Made by a program: the position numbers and the translations under genes
Notes under the pieces: generated by a model
The model's input: the letters and a program-made list of their open reading frames with translations, nothing else
What the model was told of the DNA's origin: nothing
Database searches by the model: none
Shown: positions 16,772 through 25,011 of the stretch, one piece after another
Position numbering within the stretch: the first letter of the stretch is position 1
Layout: each line of letters starts with the position of its first letter
Assembly: GCF_965262965.1 (NCBI RefSeq)
Contig: NZ_OZ253573.1
Coordinates: forward strand, 620,001 to 684,000
Source: Poriferisodalis sp965262965
GTDB lineage: Bacteria > Actinomycetota > Acidimicrobiia > Acidimicrobiales > Poriferisodalaceae
Length of the DNA stretch: 64,000 nt
Reading direction: 5' to 3'

Positions 16772-17760
16772 ATGGCGAGTGATGTTATGTCGGTGCGGCT
16801 GTGGCTGTGGCGCATCAAAGTGGAGGGGATCGTCGTCGACGCGCCCGAGCGGCTGGTGGTGCGGGTGTGCTCGACGGTTCGCCGCCCCGGATGCCCCGAT
16901 TGCGGGACCCCGAGCGGGAAGGTTCATGACCGCCGTGACTACAAGATCCGCGACTTGGAGGTGTCGGGGCGGCCGGTGACGCTGGTGTGGGATCGCCGGC
17001 GACGGCAGAGGTGCCGGGTGCTGCTGGTCGATGAGACCTCGATCCGCAAGCGGCACCGCTACGTGACGGTGATCGTCAACGGCGACACCGGCGAGGTGCT
17101 CGCCATGGTGGCCCACCGCGATGCCCAGGCGCTGTCGGGGTTTTGGCCGCGCAAGGGCCCCGATGGTGCAAAGCCGTGAAGGTCGTGGTGTGCGACGGCT
17201 CGGCGGCGTACAAGGCCGCGATCGAGGTGCGGCTCGGCCACGCCCGCCATGTGCTGGACCGGTACCGGGTCATCAGATGGTTCGCGGCGGGGCTCACCGC
17301 GGTGCGCCGCGACATCCAGCGCCGACCCGAGGGCTCAGTGCCCGCGTTCGACCGCGACGTGTCCAGGTCCGGGTTCTTGCTGATGCGCCGACCCGACAAG
17401 CTCGACCCGGCCGACCACAACCGGCTCGACAAGCTGTTCGCTGCCCACCCCAGGCTGCGCACCGCGTGGGAAGCGCTCGCCGAGCTGCACAACCTGTACC
17501 TCGCCGACGACAGCAACGGCGCGCTCGAGGCGCTGGACAGGTTCGCGGACATCTACTGCACCGCGCGGATCCCAGAGTTCAGCGACACCGTCGACACCTT
17601 CCTCGCATGGCACGACCAGATCCTCGACTGGCACCACGCCGGGCGGCCCCCCAACGGCCGCATCGACCGAACCAACAACCTGCTCCAGGTCCTGCGCCGC
17701 AAAGCCCACGGCTTCACCAACTACACCAACTTCGAAGCCCGCGGACTTCTCCTAACATGA
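16772..17760 (+). pseudogene. ISL3-family transposase, internally deleted and frameshifted
   Basis: The N-terminal zinc-finger part (GCPDCGTPSGKVHD, then RRRRQRC) runs straight into the catalytic domain (LLVDETSIRKRHRYVTV), so the helix-turn-helix middle region is missing. The frame then breaks near 17140-17150 at GGGGTTTTGG. One more T would restore LSGFLAAQGPRWCKAVKVV and join it to the downstream frame with VVVCDGSAAYKAAI and NNLLQVLRRKAHGFTNYTNF. The usual E-G before NN is D-R, so the third catalytic acid also appears altered. Confidence 0.85.
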
Positions 17761-17784
17761 ACACCGCCGAGCCCAGCAGCCCGA

Positions 17785-17808
17785 ATCCCAAAAAAAGACG
17801 AAGGCTCC
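17785..17808 (-). repeat. Right terminal inverted repeat of the IS
   Basis: On the minus strand it reads GGAGCCTTCGTCTTTT, then a T-run and GGGAT, matching the left end at 16667-16689. It lies 24 bp after the transposase stop. Confidence 0.75.
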
Positions 17809-17846
17809 GAAAATCAGCGACCGGTTAGCATACCTGATCGTATAGG

Positions 17847-17879
17847 GGCTCTTCGCGTTTTGGCGGCTCTTCGCGTTTT
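17847..17879 (+). repeat. Two copies of a 15-bp sequence, possible IS-end relic
   Basis: GGCTCTTCGCGTTTT occurs at 17847-17861 and 17865-17879, period 18. The GGCTCTTC start is like that of many ISL3 ends, so this may be the duplicated end of another, lost element next to the one at 16667. The rest of 17809-17997 holds no recognisable gene except a 31-codon minus-strand ORF (17878-17973). Confidence 0.6.
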
Positions 17880-17973
17880 AGCGTGGGGTGAGGGTGTCGA
17901 GCAGGCTCCAGTCAGGCTTCCCCGCATGTAGCAGGAGTCCCACGGCGTCCAGGGAACCCGCTTTGAATCGCAT
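17878..17973 (-). pseudogene. Possible gene-tail remnant, 31 codons
   Basis: Starts at ATG 17973 and ends in PDWSLLDTLTPR then TAA. It is in the same frame as, and directly downstream of, the SirB1-like gene's stop. The amino-acid mix looks protein-like rather than antisense, so it could be the tail of a gene lost when mobile DNA inserted. I do not recognise it. Confidence 0.25.
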
Positions 17974-17997
17974 GGCGCGACGTTCCCTCGACCGTGG

Positions 17998-18816
17998 TCA
18001 ATTCAGCTGGGCCCAGAGGCGCACTGCTGCGTTGTTGAGGTGTTCGGCATCGCTGCCGCCGAACCGTTCCGCTGCTGCTTCCAGGGTCCGGGCACCCTCG
18101 TCGGGCCGTCCCAGCGTTGCCAGCGCCTGACCCAGCCGCATGAATTCGTCGAGCGGGCAACCGGGCAGCCGCGTCAGGAGTTCCAGCACAGCCACCAGCG
18201 ACGGCGCATCGGGTTGACGAATATGCAGCGTCCGCAGGTTGTTCAGCATTCGCAGCAAGATCCCCCCCGGCGGTGTCGGCTGGAGGAACGAAGCGTCGAA
18301 GGGCTGCCGTGGCTCGAAGCGGGTGAACATCTCCACAGCACCAGCGTGGTCGATAAAGCGGCCGTCGAAGGCATCAATGAAGATCTCCGGAGCCGGGGTG
18401 CCGACCAGGAAATGGCCCGGCATGCCGACACCGTGCAGCACGACACCGGCGCGGCGAGCCACTTCGATCGTGACCACAGCCAGCGTGATCGGTATCCCCA
18501 GCCGCCGCGAGACCACGAGGTCGAGGTAGCTGTTCGCCGGATCTGCGAAGCGGCCCCGATTGGGGCCGAACCCTTCGTCGTCGAAGAGCAGCTCGACGAC
18601 GGCGTTCGGCGTGGGCTCGCGGACCGCTGCACCGAGACGGTCCAGCTCGGCCAACGCCGCAGCTTCGTCGACCCCCTCTGGTCGGCAATGGGCTGCGATG
18701 CTCAGCGCCGCCCGGTCGAGCGGCACCGGTTCGCTGACCGCCCACGTGGCAAAAGCATCTGCTGGCGACGGATGGTCGCCCTCGGGATCGGTTGCCCCAG
18801 TCTCGCCATCAGACAT
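17998..18816 (-). CDS. SirB1-like transglutaminase-fold protein
   Basis: 272 residues from the ATG at 18816. The core shows FADPANSYLDLVVSRRLGIPITLAVV in two steps, ARRAGVVLHGVGMPGHFLVG and EIFIDAFDGRFID, the SirB1 pattern in which Cys and His positions of a transglutaminase fold are partly kept. The C terminus has TPR-like helices (LGRPDEGARTLEAAAERFGG). Related proteins are cytoplasmic with poorly known function. Divergent from the GDPD gene, with 51 bp between starts. Confidence 0.8.
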   Translation of the reverse strand: MSDGETGATDPEGDHPSPADAFATWAVSEPVPLDRAALSIAAHCRPEGVDEAAALAELDRLGAAVREPTPNAVVELLFDDEGFGPNRGRFADPANSYLDLVVSRRLGIPITLAVVTIEVARRAGVVLHGVGMPGHFLVGTPAPEIFIDAFDGRFIDHAGAVEMFTRFEPRQPFDASFLQPTPPGGILLRMLNNLRTLHIRQPDAPSLVAVLELLTRLPGCPLDEFMRLGQALATLGRPDEGARTLEAAAERFGGSDAEHLNNAAVRLWAQLN

Positions 18817-18867
18817 CGACACGACGGTACCGGCGGCACTGCACTGCCTGGCGGCGATACTTGCGCT

Positions 18868-19701
18868 GTGACGTCGCATCATCCGTACCTGGACGAACCG
18901 GGTCCAGTGCCGATCGCCCACCGCGGCGGCAGTGCCGTGTGGCCGCAGAACACCATGGCCGCATTTGAGGGCGCGGTCGGCCTCGGCTATCGCTACCTCG
19001 AGACTGATGTGCAGGCGACGTCTGATGGAGTGCTCGCTGTCTTTCACGACGATGCGCTTTCGCCGACCTCGGACCGCAAGGGGCACATCTCGGAGATGAC
19101 CTGGGCCGAAGTGTCACAGGCCCGTGTCAGCGGCGAGCCCATCCCCCGACTCGAGGAGCTGCTTGACGCATTCGACGATGTGCGCATCAGCATCGATCCC
19201 AAGACCGATGCCGCCGTTGAACCGTTGATCGAGGCGCTGAGACGGCCAGGCGTGCTCGACCGGGTGTGTGTGGGCTCATTCTCCGACGCCAGGTTGGCTC
19301 GCATCCATGAGGCCTTCGGAGACTCAGTCTGCTTGAGCTTCAGCCCACGTGAGATCGCCCGCCTCGCGGCGCTCAGCGGCGTGGGCTTTCCTGCCAATGC
19401 GAGCCTGAGACCTCGGCTCGGGTCGCGGAGCCGACTGCTGCAGAGGCGTCCGTTCCGTGGACGCATCGCTTCGATCCCGCTGCGGCGGGGCCCCATCCAG
19501 CTCGCGACCCGCCGCCTGGTCGACTATGCGCACCGGGCAGGGCTGACCGTGCACGTGTGGACCATCGACGATCCCGCCGAGATGGACCGCCTGCTCGACA
19601 TCGGTGTCGACGGCATCATGACCGACGAGCCGAGAGTTCTGCTCGAGGTCATGGCAGAGCGGGAAGACAGGCCCGAGGGCGGCGAAGGGATTGGGCCATG
19701 A
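18868..19701 (+). CDS. Glycerophosphodiester phosphodiesterase
   Basis: 277 residues from the GTG at 18868. The GDPD TIM-barrel signatures are present: IAHRGGSAVWPQNT (H18), YLETDVQ (E45, D47), VFHDD (H60, D61), IDPK and VWTIDDP. It hydrolyses deacylated phospholipid glycerophosphodiesters to glycerol-3-phosphate and an alcohol. No signal peptide is seen, so it probably acts in the cytoplasm. Its stop lies in the first unit of a 14-bp repeat leading into the next gene. Confidence 0.9.
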   Translation: MTSHHPYLDEPGPVPIAHRGGSAVWPQNTMAAFEGAVGLGYRYLETDVQATSDGVLAVFHDDALSPTSDRKGHISEMTWAEVSQARVSGEPIPRLEELLDAFDDVRISIDPKTDAAVEPLIEALRRPGVLDRVCVGSFSDARLARIHEAFGDSVCLSFSPREIARLAALSGVGFPANASLRPRLGSRSRLLQRRPFRGRIASIPLRRGPIQLATRRLVDYAHRAGLTVHVWTIDDPAEMDRLLDIGVDGIMTDEPRVLLEVMAEREDRPEGGEGIGP

Positions 19702-19753
19702 GAGTCGGTTCATGAGGTTCGAGCGATGAGCTTGGGGACATGAGCGTCGGCAC
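19698..19753 (+). repeat. Four degenerate 14-bp units starting ATGAG at a gene junction
   Basis: ATGAG recurs at 19698, 19712, 19726 and 19740, exactly 14 bp apart, with similar trailing bases (AGTCGGTTC, GTTCGAGCG, CTTGGGGAC, CGTCGGCAC). The first unit contains the upstream stop as ATGA and the last is the start of the FAD oxidase. It looks as if an overlapping stop/start junction was tandemly copied, moving the start downstream. Confidence 0.7.
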
Positions 19754-21137
19754 GATCGATCCAGCTGTCGTTGACGAGCTCATCGAAATCGTGGGCCGGG
19801 CGCACGTCCTGTGCGATCCAGAGATCACTGCGTCCTATTGCATCGACTGGACCCGCCGCTTCGTGGGCTCAACGCAGTTGGTAGCGCGACCCGCCGACAC
19901 CGCTGAAACCGCCGCAGTGATGGCCGTGCTTGCAGACGCGCGCATCGCCGTCGTGCCCCAAGGCGGGAATACCGGACTCGTGGGCGGCAGCGTGCCGCTC
20001 GCGGGCGAAGCCGTGCTGTCGTTGCGGCGTCTGGACATCTGCGAGCCAGCAGACGAGCTTGCGTCCCAGGTGACGGTGGGCGCAGGGGTCACGCTGGCCG
20101 ACGCCCAATCGCACGTTGCAGCGGCCGGACTCAGCATCGGTGTGGACCTCGCAGCGCGCGACTCGGCAACGATCGGCGGCATGGTTGCCACCAATGCCGG
20201 AGGCATAAACGTGCTGCGGTACGGCGCCATGCGTGCCCAAGTCGTCGGCATCGAAGCAGTGCTCGCCAACGGCACGATCGTGAGCCACCTTGCTGGTCTG
20301 GAGAAGGACAACACCGGCTACGACCTCGCAAGCCTGCTGGCGGGCAGCGAAGGCACGCTGGGCGTCATCACGCGGGCGCGGCTGCGCTTGCACCCTCAAC
20401 AGCGCGAGCGCGCGACCGCCCTGTTGGCCCTCGAGACTGCCCAGGACGCTGTCGTCGCCGCTGCGGCACTGCGCCGGAGCGTCGGCTCGCTGCACGCGCT
20501 GGAAGCCGTATTCGACACGGCGATGGCGCTCGTGTCGGCCCACTTGGGCGTCATCCCTCCCGTCGGCAGCCTTGCCAGCGGCTACAGCGGTGCCGCGTGG
20601 CTGATCGCCGAGGCTGCTGCACGCACCGATCCCAGCGAAGAGCTCGGCACTGCGGTGGACGAACTCGCCGATCTCGTCGTCGATGCCGCTGTGGCGCTCG
20701 ACCCTGCTGCACGCCAGCGGCTGTGGGCATTCCGCGAAAACGTCACCGAAGCGATTTCGGCGGCCGGCATTCCTCACAAGCTGGACGTCACACTGCCAGC
20801 GGCTCGTCTCGCCGAATTTGTGGACGGCGTCCCCCACGTCGTCCGTGCGGCCGACCCCGACGCCCAGCCGCTGCTGTTCGGCCACCTCGGTGACGGCAAC
20901 GTGCACGTCAACGTGCTGGGACCAGGCGGGGCTGAGCCCGCCGAAGAGGTGGACGATGCAGTGCTGCGGTACGTGGCCGAACTCGGCGGGAGCATCTCGG
21001 CCGAGCACGGCATCGGCACTGCCAAGCTCGGACACCTGCACCTCAACCGCACCGAGGCCGAGCTGGCGGCATTCAGAGCCATCAAGCGAGCGCTCGACCC
21101 GGAGGGTTTGCTCAATCCCGGGGTGCTGCTGCCCTGA
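19740..21137 (+). CDS. FAD-linked oxidase (D-2-hydroxyacid / D-2-hydroxyglutarate dehydrogenase type)
   Basis: 465 residues. FAD_binding_4 signatures: PQGGNTGLVGGSVP, IGGMVATNAGGINVLRYG and LLAGSEGTLGVIT. FAD-oxidase C-terminal signatures: FGHLGDGNVHVNVLG and SAEHGIGTAKLGHL. The pattern is closer to standalone D-2-hydroxyglutarate or D-lactate dehydrogenases than to GlcD, and no Fe-S partner gene is adjacent. It probably oxidises a D-2-hydroxyacid and passes electrons to an electron-transfer flavoprotein or quinone; the substrate is inferred. Confidence 0.88.
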   Translation: MSVGTIDPAVVDELIEIVGRAHVLCDPEITASYCIDWTRRFVGSTQLVARPADTAETAAVMAVLADARIAVVPQGGNTGLVGGSVPLAGEAVLSLRRLDICEPADELASQVTVGAGVTLADAQSHVAAAGLSIGVDLAARDSATIGGMVATNAGGINVLRYGAMRAQVVGIEAVLANGTIVSHLAGLEKDNTGYDLASLLAGSEGTLGVITRARLRLHPQQRERATALLALETAQDAVVAAAALRRSVGSLHALEAVFDTAMALVSAHLGVIPPVGSLASGYSGAAWLIAEAAARTDPSEELGTAVDELADLVVDAAVALDPAARQRLWAFRENVTEAISAAGIPHKLDVTLPAARLAEFVDGVPHVVRAADPDAQPLLFGHLGDGNVHVNVLGPGGAEPAEEVDDAVLRYVAELGGSISAEHGIGTAKLGHLHLNRTEAELAAFRAIKRALDPEGLLNPGVLLP

Positions 21138-21204
21138 CCCACAGCACAGCGCGGACCAGTCAGTTCGGACGCATGTATCGCTGGTCGGGTCTACCGTTCG
21201 ACCC

Positions 21205-22803
21205 ATGAGCCGATCCCGTCCGCAGGTTCCGTTCGCCACCCGCTACGCCCGCAGCGGCATGGTGTGCAGCGTCGACCACCTCGCAAGCGAAGCCGGAGTG
21301 TCGCTGCTGCGTGCCGGCGGCTCAGCGGCCGACGCTGCGGTGGCCGCCTCCGCCGTGCTTGCGGTCACTACGCAGCACATGTGCGGCATGGGCGGCGACC
21401 TGTGGGCGCTGGTCCATCACGCTGACGGCGAGGCCCCCGCCGCGCTCAATGCCAGCGGTCGGGCCGGAAGCGGCGCTGACCCCGACGCGCTACGCGCCGA
21501 GGGTCGAAAGCGGATGCGCTTCCACTCCGACATCCGCAGTGTCCCAGTGCCCGGATGCGTTGACGGGTGGGTGAGCTTGCACGAACGGTTCGGGCGAGCG
21601 CCCCTGGCGGAGGTGCTGGCTCCTGCTATCGACCTCGCGAGCGGAGGCTTTCCCCTCTCGCCCCATGGCGCGGCCGCGGCTTCACTGCTCGACGGCATTG
21701 CGAACTCCGAGGACTACTCGCCACAGAGCCAGCCAGGAGAGATCATTGCCCGATCCGGCGTCGCCGAAGCGCTGCTGGGGATCACCGAAGGCGGCCGGGA
21801 GGCCCACTACGAAGGCGACTTTGGGCGGGACCTCATCGAGCTGGGCTCCGGTGAGTTCACTGCGGCGGACTTGGCCCGCTCGCAAGCCGACTGGGTGACG
21901 CCACTGAGTGTGAGTGCGTGGGACCACAGCGTGTGGACCGTGCCGCCGAACTCGCAGGGCTACCTGACCCTTGCCGGCGCCTGGATCGCCGCGGGACTGG
22001 ACCTGCCATCGGATCCGGACGATCCGCTCTTCGCCCACCTGTTGGCCGAGGCAGCCAAGCAGGCAGGATGGGATCGGCCCGCGGTGCTTTCAGACACCGC
22101 TGACGGCGCCGCGTTGGTTGCGCCCGACCGGCTCGCTCCGCTCCGCTCCGCGATCTCGCCTGACACCGTGGCTCCGCTCGGCGCCGGGACCGGGGTTGGA
22201 GACACGATGTACCTAGCGGCGGTGGACGCCGACCGCATGGGCGTCTCGCTGATCCAGTCGAATGCGGGGGGCTGGGGTGTGGGCCTGTGGACCCCGACCC
22301 ACCGGATCAGCCTGCACAACCGGGGCATCGGCTTCAATCTCACGGAGGGCCATCCCGCGCAGTACGGGCCGAGGCGGCGCCCGCCGCACACGCTCGCTCC
22401 CGCAATCGTCCAGCGCGCAGACGGCTCCCTGCGCTCGGTAGTGGGGACCATGGGAGGCGATGCCCAGCCGCAGGTGCTGCTGCAGGTGCTGGCCCGCTCG
22501 CTGTGTCTCGACTCCGATCCGGCGGCGTCGATCGGTTCCGGCCGCTGGCGCTGGGGAGCGGCCGAGGGAACAGGGTTTGATACGTGGGCCGACCCCGGCA
22601 ACCTCGAACTGCGGATCGAAGGCCATGCGGCGTGGGCGAGCGCCGACGGGGTCGCCAACCTGAGCCGGCGCGGCCACCGGGTCGGCACCGACGGCCCGCA
22701 CGACAACTCCTACGGGCATGCGCACCTCATCGAGGTGCACGACGGCGTGCTTTCCGGGGCGTCGGATCCCCGAGCGCTCACGGGCGCGACCGCTGGCTAC
22801 TGA
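21205..22803 (+). CDS. ggt: Gamma-glutamyltransferase family protein
   Basis: 532 residues from the ATG at 21205. The frame is open upstream but that overlaps the FAD oxidase. Family features are GGSAADAAVAAS, THMCGMGGDL-like QHMCGMGGDLW, and VPGCVDGWVSLHERFG. The self-cleaving nucleophile is T334 in GDTMYLAAVD, and a GTMGGDAQPQVLLQV segment follows. It belongs to the Ntn-hydrolase fold and should act on gamma-glutamyl amides such as glutathione. No signal peptide is seen, unlike exported GGTs, so it may be cytoplasmic or act on another amide. Confidence 0.88.
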   Translation: MSRSRPQVPFATRYARSGMVCSVDHLASEAGVSLLRAGGSAADAAVAASAVLAVTTQHMCGMGGDLWALVHHADGEAPAALNASGRAGSGADPDALRAEGRKRMRFHSDIRSVPVPGCVDGWVSLHERFGRAPLAEVLAPAIDLASGGFPLSPHGAAAASLLDGIANSEDYSPQSQPGEIIARSGVAEALLGITEGGREAHYEGDFGRDLIELGSGEFTAADLARSQADWVTPLSVSAWDHSVWTVPPNSQGYLTLAGAWIAAGLDLPSDPDDPLFAHLLAEAAKQAGWDRPAVLSDTADGAALVAPDRLAPLRSAISPDTVAPLGAGTGVGDTMYLAAVDADRMGVSLIQSNAGGWGVGLWTPTHRISLHNRGIGFNLTEGHPAQYGPRRRPPHTLAPAIVQRADGSLRSVVGTMGGDAQPQVLLQVLARSLCLDSDPAASIGSGRWRWGAAEGTGFDTWADPGNLELRIEGHAAWASADGVANLSRRGHRVGTDGPHDNSYGHAHLIEVHDGVLSGASDPRALTGATAGY

Positions 22804-23240
22804 TCTTCCCCTGTCGAGGGCACCGCCTCGAGGATCCAGCGGCCGCATTCGTCGGTCTCGAAATACTGGCCGACAGCCAGCTCGACTCTGCGGCCGAAGG
22901 CGTCGTCGAAATAGGTCGTGACCACCGATCGCAACGATCCACTCAAGTCCGAGGTGACGGCGAAATAGCAAGCGGCGCCAGCGCCACGCGTCACGTACCG
23001 ACCCGGTGCCAGATCAGTGCCCACGAGAGACATGCCGTCGCGTATCACGAACGTCGTCGGAGCGCTCGCGTCCAACGACGCAAAATCAGGAGGTTCATCG
23101 GCAGTGGCGGCCCCTGCGACGACGGTCTCGGTGGATTGCGTCTGGATGCGCTGCATCCACAGTGCCGTCGCCGTGACACCCAGCAGCACGCCCAATCCGA
23201 ACACCATCAGCATTCGCAACGCACGGTTGCGGTCATGCAC
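22797..23240 (-). CDS. Signal-anchored protein with a VG-DLAPG-Y domain
   Basis: 147 residues from a GTG. Residues 9-29 are hydrophobic (signal anchor), so the rest is extracytoplasmic. The domain pattern MSLVGTDLAPGRYVTRG, then ACYFAV and YFETDECGRW, is common in secreted actinobacterial proteins; two cysteines may form a disulfide. Function unknown. The stop overlaps the 3' end of the convergent ggt gene by 7 bp. Confidence 0.7.
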   Translation of the reverse strand: MHDRNRALRMLMVFGLGVLLGVTATALWMQRIQTQSTETVVAGAATADEPPDFASLDASAPTTFVIRDGMSLVGTDLAPGRYVTRGAGAACYFAVTSDLSGSLRSVVTTYFDDAFGRRVELAVGQYFETDECGRWILEAVPSTGEDQ

Positions 23241-23384
23241 GCCATTCGAGGCTACGCGGCCCTCGCGGTGGCCGCAGCAACGCCCGTCTTGACAGCCGCT
23301 GAAACCCCATTGGGCATGATGTCACCGAGGCATTGACGCCATCGCGCCCGCTACATCACAGGGACCGGACAGCTGACGGATCTC

Positions 23385-24342
23385 ATGGACAGGTCGCGCA
23401 CGCCGAGAGACAGGATCTCCGTCGCCGCAGGCGCGCTCCCACGAGCCTGCGCCACACGCCGTTGTTTCGTCGCGGCCGGTGTCGCCACGCTCGCGGCTCT
23501 GCTGGCGATTTCGCCCACTGGGTCTGCCGCAGGTGGCGAGACATCGCCTGACGCGCAAGTTGGCTCCGCTGATTCGGTGCGTGTCGATTTCGCTCGGGCC
23601 GCACTCGACATCGGTGTCGCCTACTTCTTCGCACACAGCCGAGTCGAGCCGAACCTGAATGGCATCTCGATTTCCGAGGTGCCTCCCCAGCCCACGAGCG
23701 ACCATCCCTTGGTGTCCCGGCTCGTTGCGCACGCCAGCCGCCGGGACCTCTCGACCGTCGATGCATTCGAGAGCCACCTCGCCGCCATGCTGAACGACAA
23801 GATTCCTTGCATCGTCGGTGGACTCGCTCCGGAGGCGTATTCTGCCCTTGGGTAAGTTCGCTCCTGCCGCCCTCGCTCGATCCGGCGCCTTACGGCGCGC
23901 CAAGCTGCCGCGCAGATGCGTCACCGCAGGAGCCAACCGAATCAACCCTGCCAAGTCACCGCCCTGTGGGTCGCTGCGGCCATCGTTGCCGACGCACCGG
24001 ATATCCGGTTGGCAACTGCTGGGTTCTGGCTCGATGGCGACACCGTGGTGCATCTGGGGTCTCTGGCCCGACACGCTGCGCGGAGAGGATGCCAAGCCGC
24101 TGCGGCCATGTCGAGGAATAGCCACACAGCGCTGCCAGCGAGCCTCGTGTTCTGGAATCAAGCGACCGTGCTCGCGATAAGCGCACGAGTTCGGATTGGC
24201 CGTGGACTTCAACTGCGGGACGTCGGGCGTCGGCATCACACGAACGAGTCGCTGTTTCAAATGGCTCGCGGCGAATGCACATAGCTACGGCTTGTACAAC
24301 CTGCTGTCAGAGCCTTGGCATTGGTCCACGACGGGCCGCTGA
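23385..24342 (+). pseudogene. Exported VanY-like (M15B) carboxypeptidase, broken by stop and frameshifts
   Basis: The 5' part (23385-23855) is an intact-looking start with a Tat- or Sec-type signal (RRCFVAAGVATLAALLAIS) that stops after 156 codons. In another frame at 24181-24342 lies the end of a D-Ala-D-Ala carboxypeptidase: AHEFGLAVDFNCG with the HxxGxAxD zinc motif, FKWLAANAHSYGLYN, and SEPWHW with the catalytic Glu and zinc His. The sequence between shows protein-like fragments in all three frames, so several indels are needed to join the parts. Such enzymes trim peptidoglycan peptides. Confidence 0.65.
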
Positions 24343-24363
24343 GCGGTGTTCGACCGCCGTGGG

Positions 24364-24885
24364 CTATAGGCGAAGCGGCTCGGCCACCTCGAGTCGGGAA
24401 GGGCCGAGCGACCGGGCAATGAACAAGGCTGCGTAGGTGCGGTCACGCAGGTCTGCGGCTTCCAATGCGTGGGTGGGATAGCTCGCTACGCCCATCGAGA
24501 GCGTGACGCCGGTGTGGTATGACCGTGCGGCTACCTCGCGGCGAACCCGATCGGCGGCCCAGACCGCTCCGCCGTTAGGCGTGTCGTCGAGGATGGCGGC
24601 CAGGACCCCGTCGGTGCAGTGGCAGACGCTGTCGGACTCACGCAGCGTGCCTCGCACCAAGCGGGCTGCGAGCCGCTGCGCCACGCGGGCCTGCGTGCTG
24701 CTGAGCTGCTCGAATCCGTCCACTTCGAAGAGCACAATCGACAGAGGCTGCAGGGCTCGCCGGGCCAGCGCCAGTTTCCGCTCGAGCAGGACCGCGAAGA
24801 CGCGCACGTCCGGAAGCCCTGTGACGGGTTCCAGCACAGAGTCGAGTACGCCGGGGGTCGAGCCCCCGGCGCCATGGCGAGCCAT
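24364..24885 (-). CDS. Degenerate GGDEF-domain protein
   Basis: 173 residues from the ATG at 24885; longer in-frame starts would overlap the divergent FAH gene. The GGDEF fold is recognisable: EPVTGLPDVRVFAVLLERKL, SIVLFEVDGFEQL, and VTLSMGVASYP. The active-site GGDEF itself is replaced by CTDGV (near 90-94) and the first metal Asp is Glu54. It probably cannot make cyclic di-GMP; it may bind nucleotide or protein partners. No sensor domain is attached. Confidence 0.7.
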   Translation of the reverse strand: MARHGAGGSTPGVLDSVLEPVTGLPDVRVFAVLLERKLALARRALQPLSIVLFEVDGFEQLSSTQARVAQRLAARLVRGTLRESDSVCHCTDGVLAAILDDTPNGGAVWAADRVRREVAARSYHTGVTLSMGVASYPTHALEAADLRDRTYAALFIARSLGPSRLEVAEPLRL

Positions 24886-25011
24886 GGCGCGCAAGGGTGC
24901 CACTGTCGAGCGCTCCGCACAATCCCGAGCTTCGAACTCACGGAATTGGCGCCGATCCGCACTGGCTTCATCACCGCATCCAATGGGCGCCTCCGCACTA
25001 ACGTCGGCACC

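Larger units (their letters stand above)
16667..17808. mobile_element. ISL3-type insertion sequence, decayed
   Basis: About 1.14 kb bounded by imperfect inverted repeats sharing CCTTCGTCTTTT and TTGGGAT (left 16667-16689, right 17785-17808). It encloses a broken ISL3-family transposase. ISL3 elements are usually 1.3-1.4 kb, so the shorter size fits the internal transposase deletion. No 8-bp target duplication is visible (left flank ACATTGCT, right flank GAAAATCA). It should not move by itself. Confidence 0.8.

Noticed and set aside
17130..17160. Programmed frameshift in the transposase
   Set aside because: The reading phase across GGGGTTTTGG does not match an X-XXY-YYZ slippery site, and the gene also has an internal deletion and an altered third acid.
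19869..21239. 456-codon minus-strand open frame
   Set aside because: Antisense to the FAD oxidase, which has intact FAD motifs.
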